From NCBI RefSeq assembly GCF_000191065.1, contig NZ_GL872282.1, positions 104,683 through 168,682 on the forward strand: DNA of 64,000 nucleotides, written 5' to 3'. Both the position numbers and the translations under genes were made by a program. This document shows, in pieces, positions 55,870 to 64,000 of the stretch (within the stretch, counting starts at the first letter, position 1; each line of letters opens with the position of its first letter). The stretch is from Prevotella multiformis DSM 16608 (GTDB lineage Bacteria; Bacteroidota; Bacteroidia; Bacteroidales; Bacteroidaceae). Below the pieces are notes generated by a model. That model saw only the letters and a list, made by a program, of their open reading frames with translations. It did not search any database and was not told the origin of the DNA.

Positions 55870-56385
55870 ATGAAAACTAAATTAATGGTGCTGACATTCC
55901 TGTTCGCTTCACTGCTGACTGTAAATGCGCAACAGGAACGTGTCTCAAAACAGATTTATACCAGTGCTTACAAAGTAGCGACTGATTCCAAAGAGGATGT
56001 AGATGTACGTAAGGCGGCCTCATTCAAGGTCGACGCCATCACCTATCTGAATACCCGTACATTATCGGCTATCGTTGATACGACCCGACAGCTGTCCAAA
56101 AAGGAAATCGCCCATCTCAATGCCCAGCTCGACTCCATGTCTTATTGCATGCACGAGTATGTCAACTTCTTTACACGCCAATACGCCCATGCGACAAAGC
56201 AACGGGACAGGGATCGCATTCTCAAGCTGTTCAAGGAGACGAGCATCAATCATCCGTTGTATAATGATCCCGACCAAGACCTTGTGCTGGCTTATTTCAA
56301 CCGTGAAGATTACCTTACGCAGTTCTCGCTCGATACAGACTGGATTGCAGCACTCGCGGAAGTAAAAAAGAAACTTGCAGAATAA
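55870..56385 (+). CDS. Small exported protein, unknown function
   Basis: A 171-residue protein with signal peptide MKTKLMVLTFLFASLLTVNAQ. The mature part is helical and charged (KIYTSAYK-like N-terminus, RKAASFKVDAITYLNTRTLS, CMHEYVNFFTRQYAHATKQR). It looks like a conserved Bacteroidetes periplasmic protein but I cannot name a family. It follows ruvC after 149 bp, with no obvious promoter box, and ends at a strong terminator (56476-56514). Confidence 0.75.
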   Translation: MKTKLMVLTFLFASLLTVNAQQERVSKQIYTSAYKVATDSKEDVDVRKAASFKVDAITYLNTRTLSAIVDTTRQLSKKEIAHLNAQLDSMSYCMHEYVNFFTRQYAHATKQRDRDRILKLFKETSINHPLYNDPDQDLVLAYFNREDYLTQFSLDTDWIAALAEVKKKLAE

Positions 56386-56468
56386 TCTTACAGAGAGGCG
56401 GGTGCGTCAAGACACAGAATCCGTGGAGAGTCTCCTTTCATAATGACAGCTTCTATCCTTCAGAAACA

Positions 56469-56552
56469 TTAAAACAACCGCTACCATCGAGTTATCAGCT
56501 CTCTGGCAGCGGTTTTTCTTTATACATGACAGCTGTCTTTGGCTGAAATCGC
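56469..56552 (-). repeat. Terminator-like hairpin repeat, copy 2 (inverted)
   Basis: Same element as 6425-6510 but in the opposite orientation, sharing CAGCCAAAGACAGCTGTCA and the stem. Read on the plus strand, AACCGCTACCA (56476-56486) pairs with TGGCAGCGGTT (56504-56514) followed by TTTCTTT, so here it can terminate the 55870 gene. Confidence 0.75.
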
Positions 56553-56866
56553 ATCCCGGCACACCCCCGAATGTATCAATTGGAAGATGCACCGTAGGGA
56601 TAACGCTCCCGTCCGTCTTGAAGGAGAAATCTGTCTTATAGGCAGATGAGGCAAGGCTCCCCTTCTGTTTAATTCCTCGGCATGCACCCGGCCTACAACT
56701 TTATTTTCTGACCATCAAACCGATACTACGCCATTGGCAATGCGAGGATGCAGGCCCTGTGTTGCTGTCCGGTAGTATTTTCCCTATAGGACAGCCCTCT
56801 TTTCGCCTGCCGATCATGGCAGGAACTTCCTTTTTTCTGCCGATATACTGATGTCCGCCACACATC

Positions 56867-56883
56867 GTGTTGATGCCCGACAC
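56867..56883 (+). repeat. Dispersed covarying hairpin, copy 4
   Basis: GTGTTG-ATGCC-CGACAC, a 6-bp stem with one G-U pair, followed by GTATTGTGCCGGCAGCGGAC, which aligns with the flank of copy 3. The remainder of 56553-57130 has no gene I can support. Confidence 0.5.
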
Positions 56884-57130
56884 GTATTGTGCCGGCAGCG
56901 GACACGGGACGTGTCGAGGGCATACGGTCTTGCCCTCTGTTGCCGGAACGGGAGCGGCATGCAGTAAAAGCCAAAGGCTAACGTCATCAATTGAATAAAG
57001 GGGGACTTGCTTCCCTACGGCCAAGATGCATTACTGATTTATAAGGAAATTCAGCACAGAAATCGATGACATTTACGTTTCAACGGACAGCAACTCAAAA
57101 GTTACAGACCGTCCTGTCCCGAAGACCACG

Positions 57131-57573
57131 GTTTTGAAAAACCATTACATAATTTTAGATAAATCATCTGCAGATATAGGAAACACGTGCCAAAAGCAAG
57201 TTTGCAACCAGCAGTAAATCAATTGGTTGTCTATCCGTTTTGAAAAGGTGCTTGATTGGACTCCAAAAGGGCGTTGGTAACACGCTGAAAGAGCACCTGT
57301 TGCAGGTCAATCAGGCATCTTTTAGAAGCTGAAAGAGCATGTGTTGCTTTGCGTTGCATGAAAACAGTTTACAAACACTGATGATATAGGAATAAGTTGT
57401 TTGTAGAAGGCAGAAAGACCTGCTGATAAATGGACATCGTTTCAATTTGCCTTTTCTGCATTTCATCTTGTAGTTTATCCTCCTTTGCAAGACTATCTGA
57501 TTTTGGACAACCGTACCATAGAAGCGCATAATCCTTTATTCTTTTTCCAATCTATGTATTTAACGGAAGAACC
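57131..57573 (+). mobile_element. MITE-like element, copy 3 (left end missing)
   Basis: About 443 bp matching the inner and right parts of the 49196-49793 element, ending with ATTTAACGGAAGAACC. The left about 150 bp with the other inverted repeat are absent. It has only short frames, one on the minus strand with QNQIVLQRRINYKMKCRKGK also found in copy 2; I do not call it a gene. Confidence 0.75.
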
Positions 57574-57648
57574 GAAGAAACGGCAGATCATACGAATGCC
57601 GGGCGGAATCATAACGGGTTAACCGGAGAGAGACACCGTATAAGAAAG

Positions 57649-59019
57649 CTAAAGCAGTTCGATATGCAGGATGGAGGTTGTGTGTGACGTGATTTTGAAA
57701 CAATCACTGATACGCAGCCCGAGAACCCAGAGAATCGTACCCGTGGCATCTGCCAGGATCAGTTGTCCTCGCTTCTCAAAACGGTTACGCTTGAGATTGG
57801 TGAGAAAATCGCTTACAAGCTGAGCACCGTCCATTCCGAGCGGGACAAAGCGGTCGCCTTCGGCTGCACGGCGGAGGGTCAAAGGAAAGCGGATGGAAGA
57901 GGCATCAAGGTCGATAATGGTCTGACTGCGGGAGAAAGAAGGACTTTGGGAAGGAAGCAGACGCTTTCGTGTCAATCGTACGGAAAGGCCGTCATCATAG
58001 ACATAGCGTCCTGGTTCAGGCATGACAAGCGTATGTTTCCTTTCTTTCTCCACCGGCATGACGAAAAACACGTCACGGTCATGTGTGAGCTCGTGTGTGG
58101 AAGACGTCCAGACCTGTCCTGTCTGTCCTTCAAGATGCCCGGCCGTCTCTTCAATCTGAGAGGGGGTAAAACCGAGAGGTCTCAATACATGAAAAAGGAG
58201 ATGAGAGGGAGCGGGAAATTGGCGAATGACCTTCAGATTAAGTTTAAAGGCATGATCCGTTGAGGGAATATCCTCTTCTCCAATAGTTGAATCGACAGGG
58301 ATAATCGCCTCTCTCAAAGTATTTTGAAGCACATTCTGTACTATTCTGTCTACATTAGAAAGGTGTTCTGCCGTATGGAGGATGGCCTCATTGACAGATG
58401 GGTTTATCTCAGCCAGCCTCGGGAGAATGGTCAGTCGTATCTTGTTACGTACCACATCGGCAACAAGATTCGTACTGTCCGTTACGAATGGTTCATTCCG
58501 TGCATGGAGATATGCCTCGATTTCATGGCGTGACACGCAGAGCAGCGGACGGACAATACCATCTTTCTTCGGCCGAATCCCCATCAGCCCCTTGAGCCCC
58601 GTTCCACGGACAAGATTCATGAGGATCGTCTCTACAGAATCTTCTTCGTGGTGTCCCACACAGACGGCATCCGCTCCCAACGTCTCTTTCAACTGAAAGA
58701 AATAATGATAACGCAGGTCGCGTGCCGCCATCTCAATGCTCACCTTATGCAAAGTGGCATAGGACCGTGTGTCAAAATGAACCTTGTGAAGCGGAATGTT
58801 CTCCCGCCGGCAAAGTTCCTGACAGAACCGTTCATCATGCAGACTTTCCTCCCCACGCAGTTGGAAGTTGCAATGTACAGCTTCAACACGATAGCCTAAC
58901 TCCTTCAGGGTCAACAGCAGGGCGACACTGTCTGCACCGCCGGACAGGGCGACTAAGTATAGAGCCTCCGCATGCAGTAGATGTTCGTTAGCTATGAAAC
59001 GTCTGACTTTATTCAACAT
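57649..59019 (-). CDS. tilS: tRNA(Ile)-lysidine synthetase TilS
   Basis: Makes lysidine at C34 of the tRNA-Ile that reads AUA, using ATP and lysine. The PP-loop is ALSGGADSVAL (residues 24-34), followed by VEAVHCNFQLRGEES and VGHHEEDSVETILMNLVRGTGLKGL. The C-terminal domain (RFPLTLRRAAEGDRFVPLGM, GLRISDCFKIT) is present, so this is a full-length form of 456 residues. Its start overlaps the end of the methyltransferase gene by 11 nt, so the two are coupled. Confidence 0.95.
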   Translation of the reverse strand: MLNKVRRFIANEHLLHAEALYLVALSGGADSVALLLTLKELGYRVEAVHCNFQLRGEESLHDERFCQELCRRENIPLHKVHFDTRSYATLHKVSIEMAARDLRYHYFFQLKETLGADAVCVGHHEEDSVETILMNLVRGTGLKGLMGIRPKKDGIVRPLLCVSRHEIEAYLHARNEPFVTDSTNLVADVVRNKIRLTILPRLAEINPSVNEAILHTAEHLSNVDRIVQNVLQNTLREAIIPVDSTIGEEDIPSTDHAFKLNLKVIRQFPAPSHLLFHVLRPLGFTPSQIEETAGHLEGQTGQVWTSSTHELTHDRDVFFVMPVEKERKHTLVMPEPGRYVYDDGLSVRLTRKRLLPSQSPSFSRSQTIIDLDASSIRFPLTLRRAAEGDRFVPLGMDGAQLVSDFLTNLKRNRFEKRGQLILADATGTILWVLGLRISDCFKITSHTTSILHIELL

Positions 59020-60211
59020 AGAGAACCAGTCCCTTCAAATATTCACCTTCAGGGTGATAGATGTTGATGGGGTGATCGGCAGGCTGATGGAGCTGATGCA
59101 GGATGCGCACCTTACGCCCGGCCTGTGCAGCTGCCGTGAATACCGCTTGACGGAAGTTGTCCTTTGTAACGACCTGAGAGCAGCTGAAAGTAAAGAGAAT
59201 CCCCCCCGGTTTGATCTTCTCAAATCCCTTGACATTTAACCGGGTGTACCCGCGCAGACCGTTCTTCAGAGCTTTCCGATGTTTTGCAAAAGCCGGAGGA
59301 TCAAGGACGATCAGGTCGTACTTCCCTTCATGTTCGTCAAGATACTTGAAGGCATCTTCACAGTAGGCTTCATGACGCAGATCGCCCGGAAAATTCAAGT
59401 CTACATTCTTTGTGGTCAGTTCTATCGCCTTGGCCGAACTGTCCACGGAGTGTACGAGTTCCGCACCGCCCCGCATGGCGTAAACAGAAAAGCCACCTGT
59501 ATAACAGAACATATTGAGCACACTGCGCCCCTTGGCATAGCGTTCCAGCAGCGAACGGTTCTCGCGCTGATCGATGAAGAAGCCGGTCTTCTGTCCTTTC
59601 AACCAGTCGATATGGAACTTCAATCCGTTCTCAACCGCAATATCATGATCCGTCTCACCGTAGATAAAACCATTCTCCTGTCCGAGATCGGCTTTGAAAG
59701 GCAGGGTTGTTTCACTCTTGTAAAAAATGCTGTCCAGCCTGTTTCCCATCACGTCCACAAGGGCCTTTGCTATCACAGACCGGCATACATGTATGCCGAC
59801 AGAATGTGCCTGCATGACCGCTGTTCTGCCATAAATGTCGATGATCAGGCCTGGCAGATTGTCACCTTCCCCATGAACAAGCCGGTAGGTCGTGTTGACA
59901 AACGAGGAGTCGGCATCCCCTTCTTCGCAGACGACACCGATGGCTTCCCGCATACGCAAGGCCGCTTCCAGACGGCTCTCCCAGAAGGTATTGTCAATCT
60001 CTACGTCACGGAAAGAAAGGACACGGACGGCGATGGAACCGATTTGGAAGTGTCCGACGGCAATGAATCTTCCGTCATGTGTCAGCACCCGGACAGTATC
60101 ACCTTCTTCAAGTCCTTCATCGATTCCATCGACAGCACCTGAGAATATCCAGGGGTGGAAACGGAGCAGGCTGTCCTCCTTGCCTTTTTTCAGATATATT
60201 TGCTTATACAT
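59009..60211 (-). CDS. RlmI-type rRNA (cytosine-C5) methyltransferase
   Basis: Class I SAM methyltransferase of 400 residues with an N-terminal PUA domain (LLRFHPWIFSGAVDGIDEGLEEGDTVRV) and the RlmI/RlmK catalytic region. SAM motif VLNMFCYTGGFSVYAMRGGA, acidic residue in VHSVDSSAKAIELT, and the motif LDPPAFAK. 23S rRNA C1962 is the E. coli RlmI target; the same site here is inferred. It precedes tilS with an 11-nt overlap and follows the exonuclease gene by 129 bp. Confidence 0.9.
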   Translation of the reverse strand: MYKQIYLKKGKEDSLLRFHPWIFSGAVDGIDEGLEEGDTVRVLTHDGRFIAVGHFQIGSIAVRVLSFRDVEIDNTFWESRLEAALRMREAIGVVCEEGDADSSFVNTTYRLVHGEGDNLPGLIIDIYGRTAVMQAHSVGIHVCRSVIAKALVDVMGNRLDSIFYKSETTLPFKADLGQENGFIYGETDHDIAVENGLKFHIDWLKGQKTGFFIDQRENRSLLERYAKGRSVLNMFCYTGGFSVYAMRGGAELVHSVDSSAKAIELTTKNVDLNFPGDLRHEAYCEDAFKYLDEHEGKYDLIVLDPPAFAKHRKALKNGLRGYTRLNVKGFEKIKPGGILFTFSCSQVVTKDNFRQAVFTAAAQAGRKVRILHQLHQPADHPINIYHPEGEYLKGLVLYVE

Positions 60212-60340
60212 AAAGTTTCAATTTCACTATTATTCCCGTTTCATCGGTCTGTCAGTCCTTGGACCATACCGGATCCAAGTGATTTCCCTGCTACACGTCA
60301 CGGGAAATCAATCGCCGTGGGACAGCCCGGTTCTGAAATG

Positions 60341-61015
60341 TCAGATTGCAGCACTCTCCACGTTTTCCTTGTGCCCGGCAGGAACCGGTTGTCCTTTCGG
60401 AGGCACTACAATCAGTTCGTAATCACCAGTATGTTTCAATTCATGCAGCCGTTCATAGAGATTGATGCACGTCCACGCATCCGTTGAGGCATAGAGTTTC
60501 TGCTTGTCACTGAGGATCTGATTCTCCCAGTTCGACAGTTGCTCACGTTTCGTAATGCGCTCATGGAAAACGTTGGCATAGAGCTTTTGCAAACTCATGT
60601 CCTCGATGCCCAGCGACTTCACGTAGTCCTGCAGATCGATGAAATAGCCCGGTTTGAAAGCTGAACGCTGGTGCAGCATCAGCATGTCATCGCCCAAGGA
60701 AAGCCCTACTTTCGGTACGGTCGTATCTTCAAGAAAACGTTTAATGCAGTCGGGCATACCCAACAGGTTCAGTCGGAACAGGAAACACACCTCCTTGTCG
60801 CAGGCCTGCAGGAGCGCGACTTTGTGGTGCTGCCCTTTTCTGAAGGTGGGACGTGTTTCGGTATCAATGCCGATGATGTCACGTGAAAGCAGATAATTGA
60901 CGGCCTTCTCCGCCTCTGCCTCATTCAGGACAACGACGATTCTCCCCGGAAAAGTAACTCTCGGCAGCTGCGAGATTCTGCTTTTGTCGAATTTGTTATA
61001 TAATACCCTATTCAT
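60341..61015 (-). CDS. DEDDy 3'-5' exonuclease (RNase D-like)
   Basis: Single-domain 3'-5' exonuclease of the RNase D/WRN type, 224 residues. Catalytic acids: IGIDTETRP (motif I), VGLSLGDDMLML (motif II region) and LYASTDAWTCI with Tyr four residues before Asp (motif III, DEDDy). There is no HRDC domain, so it is shorter than RNase D. A -7 box at 61037 lies beyond the ATG at 61015 and rules out the longer frame to 61039. Substrate RNA or DNA unknown. Confidence 0.88.
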   Translation of the reverse strand: MNRVLYNKFDKSRISQLPRVTFPGRIVVVLNEAEAEKAVNYLLSRDIIGIDTETRPTFRKGQHHKVALLQACDKEVCFLFRLNLLGMPDCIKRFLEDTTVPKVGLSLGDDMLMLHQRSAFKPGYFIDLQDYVKSLGIEDMSLQKLYANVFHERITKREQLSNWENQILSDKQKLYASTDAWTCINLYERLHELKHTGDYELIVVPPKGQPVPAGHKENVESAAI

Positions 61016-61036
61016 TTCAGAATGTATACTGACCTG

Positions 61037-61044
61037 CAAAATTA
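61037..61044 (-). promoter_or_regulatory. -7 box of the exonuclease gene
   Basis: TAATTTTG (then C) on the minus strand, 21 nt before the chosen start. No clear -33. Confidence 0.5.
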
Positions 61045-61088
61045 AGAAAAAAAGTCTGAAATCCTGTACTTATGTGGCATGAATTTAT

Positions 61089-61096
61089 TACTTTTG
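61089..61096 (+). promoter_or_regulatory. -7 box of ftsK
   Basis: TACTTTTG (then C) 24 nt before the ftsK ATG. It diverges from the exonuclease box 45 bp away. No clear -33. Confidence 0.55.
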
Positions 61097-61120
61097 CAAG
61101 GATAAAACGAAGATGAACCA

Positions 61121-63583
61121 ATGGCAAAGAAGAAAACGGAACGCAAAAGCAAGACATTTACAGAGGCAATCGGGCTCAACAATATCATTAACGACAAGAC
61201 GGGATTTGTAGCCGGTCTCATCCTCCTTGGTGTTGCGCTCTTCATCTGCGTGGCCTTCTTCAGCTATTTCAACACCGGTGCCGCCGACCAGAGTTTAGTA
61301 ACCGACCTGCGTCCCGGTGAGGTCGAAAACACCGGCAGGGTCTTCCAGAATGCGTGCGGATCGCTCGGCGCTCTGCTCTCATACGGTCTCATCTCACGCT
61401 GTTTCGGCATTCCGGCCTTCATCATCCCGGCCTTCATCACCCTCTGCGGTCTCCGCATGATGGGGGCTTACAAGAAGCTGAACCTGATGAAATGGTTCAT
61501 GGGAATGGCATTGGTAATGATATGGTCCTCGATTACATTTGCCAAACTGCTCACCCCGCTGATGGGTGACCAGGTCTTCAATCCCGGCGGAGATCACGGT
61601 GTCTTCTGTGTGCAGTATATAGAGAATCTTGTCGGGACGACAGGACTGATGGCAATACTGGTCATCGTCATGCTGGCTTACCTGACCTATCTTACTTCGG
61701 AGACCATCACGGTCGTACGCAAAATGATGAACCCGGTCGGCTACATACGCGACAAGGTCAAATTCACCGTAGTCCATCATGACAACAAAGCCGCTGCGGA
61801 CGGACTGTATGCAGATGAGGCGGTTGCTGACAACGTATCCGACAACCTGACGACACCGGTAGACTCCGAACTAGCCCAGCCCATAGACCTGTCCACAAGG
61901 CCAGCTGCCGTACAGCGCGAATCCGACTCCCTCTATGCTCCTGACGACCATGATGCGTTGGAGCATACAGCCGGTCAGGAGACACCCGGCCTGGAAGTGG
62001 AAAAAGTCCCTGACACCGAACAGGCACATGGCAGGACCGTGGCAAACAGCAATCTGCCACTGACACCGATCAATCCCCGTGAACCATTCACAAACTGGAA
62101 GTTTCCGACACTCGATCTGCTGAAAGAGTACGATTCCGACTCCAAGACGAGCTATGTAAGCCACGAGGAACTGGAAGCGAACAAGGACCGCATCATCAAG
62201 GTACTGAACGACTTCGGGGTACAGATCCGCAGCATACGGGCTACCGTCGGGCCTACCATCACCCTCTATGAAATCACTCCGGCACAAGGCATCCGCATCT
62301 CCAAGATCAAGAACCTCGAAGATGACATTGCACTGAGTCTGGCGGCGATAGGCATCCGTATCATCGCTCCGATGCCGGGCAAGGGAACGATCGGCATAGA
62401 GGTGCCGAACGCCAAGCCGAACATCGTATCCATGTACTCCATCCTCAATTCCCGCAAGTTCCAGGAATCGACGATGGAACTGCCGATAGCATTGGGCAAG
62501 ACCATCACCAACGAGGTCTATATGGTAGACCTTGCCAAGATTCCCCACCTGCTTGTTGCCGGTGCCACAGGTCAGGGTAAGTCCGTCGGACTGAATGCCA
62601 TCATCACCTCCCTGCTCTACAAGAAACATCCCAACGAGCTGAAAATCGTACTTGTCGATCCGAAGAAAGTTGAGTTCAGTGTCTATTCACCGATAGCCAA
62701 ACCGTTCATGGCGGCCGTCGAAGAGAACGAGGAAGAACCGATTATCACTGATGTGCAGAAAGTCGTGAAGACACTGAAAGGCCTGTGCGTGCTCATGGAT
62801 GAGCGTTACGACAGGCTGAAAGCAGCCCGCGTGAGAAACATAAAGGAATACAACCAGAAGTTCCTCAGCCACAGGCTGAATCCCGAGGACGGACACGAGT
62901 TCATGCCCTATATCGTCGTCATCATCGACGAGTTCGGCGACCTGATACTTACTGCCGGAAAGGAAGTGGAGATGCCCATCACCCGTATAGCCCAGCTGGC
63001 ACGTGCCGTCGGCATCCACATGATCATTGCGACACAGCGACCGACCACCAGCATCATCACCGGCAACATCAAGGCGAACTTCCCGGGCCGTATCGCCTTC
63101 CGTGTCGGTGCCATGATGGATTCCCGCATCATCCTCGACCGTCCGGGGGCGCAGCAGCTTGTCGGACGCGGTGACATGCTCTATCTCAACGGCGCCGATC
63201 CTGTGCGCGTGCAGTGTGCCTTTGTGGATACTCCCGAGGTGGAGAAGATAACGAAATTCATCGCCAACCAGCTGGGGCCGGTACATCCTTTGGAGATTCC
63301 GGAGCCGCTGTCAGAAGATGAGGTGAGCGGAGGCGGTTCACTGGATACGCACAGTCTCGACCCGTTGTTCGAAGAGGCCGCACGTGCCATTGTCATCAGC
63401 CAGCAGGGTTCGACGAGTATGATCCAACGCCGCCTGTCCATCGGCTACAACCGTGCCGGCCGGCTGATGGACCAGATGGAGAAAGCCGGCATCGTAGGAG
63501 CTGCCAAAGGCTCGAAGCCGCGTGAGGTACTGATCGGGGATGAGGTAAGCCTCGACAACATGCTCGCTTCTCTGCACGGATGA
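61121..63583 (+). CDS. ftsK: DNA translocase FtsK
   Basis: Septal DNA pump that clears chromosome ends and activates XerCD recombination. The N-terminal domain has four or more membrane helices (GLILLGVALFICVAFFSYF, PAFIIPAFITLCGLRMMG, WFMGMALVMIWSSITFA, LMAILVIVMLAYLTYLT). A short acidic linker leads to the motor: Walker A AGATGQGKS, Walker B YIVVIIDEFGDL. The C-terminal gamma winged helix (MIQRRLSIGYNRAGRLMDQM) binds KOPS-type sequences. 820 residues. The LolA-like gene starts 98 bp after its stop. Confidence 0.96.
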   Translation: MAKKKTERKSKTFTEAIGLNNIINDKTGFVAGLILLGVALFICVAFFSYFNTGAADQSLVTDLRPGEVENTGRVFQNACGSLGALLSYGLISRCFGIPAFIIPAFITLCGLRMMGAYKKLNLMKWFMGMALVMIWSSITFAKLLTPLMGDQVFNPGGDHGVFCVQYIENLVGTTGLMAILVIVMLAYLTYLTSETITVVRKMMNPVGYIRDKVKFTVVHHDNKAAADGLYADEAVADNVSDNLTTPVDSELAQPIDLSTRPAAVQRESDSLYAPDDHDALEHTAGQETPGLEVEKVPDTEQAHGRTVANSNLPLTPINPREPFTNWKFPTLDLLKEYDSDSKTSYVSHEELEANKDRIIKVLNDFGVQIRSIRATVGPTITLYEITPAQGIRISKIKNLEDDIALSLAAIGIRIIAPMPGKGTIGIEVPNAKPNIVSMYSILNSRKFQESTMELPIALGKTITNEVYMVDLAKIPHLLVAGATGQGKSVGLNAIITSLLYKKHPNELKIVLVDPKKVEFSVYSPIAKPFMAAVEENEEEPIITDVQKVVKTLKGLCVLMDERYDRLKAARVRNIKEYNQKFLSHRLNPEDGHEFMPYIVVIIDEFGDLILTAGKEVEMPITRIAQLARAVGIHMIIATQRPTTSIITGNIKANFPGRIAFRVGAMMDSRIILDRPGAQQLVGRGDMLYLNGADPVRVQCAFVDTPEVEKITKFIANQLGPVHPLEIPEPLSEDEVSGGGSLDTHSLDPLFEEAARAIVISQQGSTSMIQRRLSIGYNRAGRLMDQMEKAGIVGAAKGSKPREVLIGDEVSLDNMLASLHG

Positions 63584-63681
63584 GGTGTTACAGGCGGTCG
63601 ACAAACGGATGGAGAACACCGTTCAACCGTCCCCTTGCTGACCAGAACGGTAAAGAACAAAACAGCGTAAACATCATAACG

Positions 63682-64000
63682 ATGAAACAGATCAAGTATT
63701 TCTTATTACTGTCCGTCCTCTTTGCGGCAAACAGTATTCTCGCACAGAACTCCAGCCAGGCCAAGGCCTGTCTGGACAAAGCCACAGCCATCGTATCCAG
63801 CCGGGGAGGCATTACCGCCCGCTTTGCACTGTCCAGACCCGGAGCCGTAGGAAGGACTTCGGGCACAATATCCGTAAAAGGCACGAAGTTCGTAGCCTCC
63901 ACCCCGCAGATGACCATCTGGTTCAACGGGAAAACCCAGTGGTCGTACATGAAGTCTACCAATGAAGTGAACATCTCCACGCCCACCGAGGCGCAGCGGT
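63682..64000 (+). CDS. LolA-like outer-membrane lipoprotein carrier (partial)
   Basis: Start of a gene cut by the right window edge; 106 codons are visible. Signal peptide MKQIKYFLLLSVLFAANSIL ends at A-Q, and the mature part (ACLDKATAIVSSRGGITARF, GTISVKGTKFVASTPQMTIW, FNGKTQWSYM) reads as the half-barrel of LolA/LolB-like carriers, which shuttle lipoproteins across the periplasm. Bacteroidetes often place such a gene after ftsK. The assignment is limited by the missing C-terminus. Confidence 0.82.
   Translation, partial: MKQIKYFLLLSVLFAANSILAQNSSQAKACLDKATAIVSSRGGITARFALSRPGAVGRTSGTISVKGTKFVASTPQMTIWFNGKTQWSYMKSTNEVNISTPTEAQR

Noticed and set aside
57311..57529. 72-codon minus-strand frame shared by MITE-like copies
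   Set aside because: Conservation follows the whole element and the frame differs in ends between copies, so it is not supported as a gene.

Overview
The window looks like the chromosome of a Prevotellaceae bacterium (order Bacteroidales). Evidence: promoters of the Bacteroidetes sigma type (TTTG, about 19-20 bp, TAnnTTTG) in front of many genes; proteins of Bacteroidetes-centred families (DUF1460, DUF4421, DUF4348, Lnb, a DUF1015 gene beside serC and serA); a long SecA of about 1119 residues; weak Shine-Dalgarno signals; and a core that is visibly moderate in G+C. Genus is an inference; no rRNA is present.

Layout. 1-3.7 kb: minus-strand DUF1460 lipoprotein, DUF4421 protein and a Gfo/Idh/MocA oxidoreductase. 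3.9-6.3 kb: engB and an ABC-F ATPase. 6.6-12.7 kb (minus): an orphan ABC ATPase, secA with an unusual tandem palindromic repeat upstream, a small secreted protein and the lipoprotein N-acyltransferase candidate lnb. 13.0-16.8 kb (minus): PhnP-like metallo-hydrolase, murB, a sugar O-acetyltransferase and a DUF4348 lipoprotein; 16.9-17.9 kb: pheS.

17.9-26.6 kb is an A+T-rich accessory island ending at tRNA-Ser(CGA). It holds an Rhs-repeat remnant, then a head-to-tail series of short broken frames, most followed directly (ATGA overlap or 16 nt gap) by a small membrane protein, lipoprotein or short-protein gene. It also contains a 335-bp duplication, an IS1380-type transposase fragment and a 0.6-kb MITE-like element. 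I read it as a decayed array of polymorphic-toxin tails with their immunity genes; this is the most interesting part of the window.

27.0-41.4 kb (minus): yigZ, DUF1015, serA and serC (serine synthesis from 3-phosphoglycerate), a DbpA-like RNA helicase, three paralogous TPR secreted proteins, gyrA, and dnaB. 41.5-48.8 kb (plus): ispE and a two-gene AddAB-like helicase-nuclease. 49.8-52.8 kb (minus): MFS transporter, panB, HAD phosphatase. 52.9-56.4 kb (plus): DUF3298 protein, rsmG, glyoxalase II-like hydrolase, ruvC and a small secreted protein. 57.6-61.0 kb (minus): tilS, an RlmI-type methyltransferase and a DEDDy exonuclease. 61.1-64.0 kb (plus): ftsK and the start of a LolA-like gene cut by the window edge.

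The intergenic DNA carries at least three dispersed families: MITE-like elements of up to 0.6 kb with 18-bp inverted ends (three copies), a hairpin element whose stem covaries between four copies, and an 85-bp terminator-like hairpin (two inverted copies).
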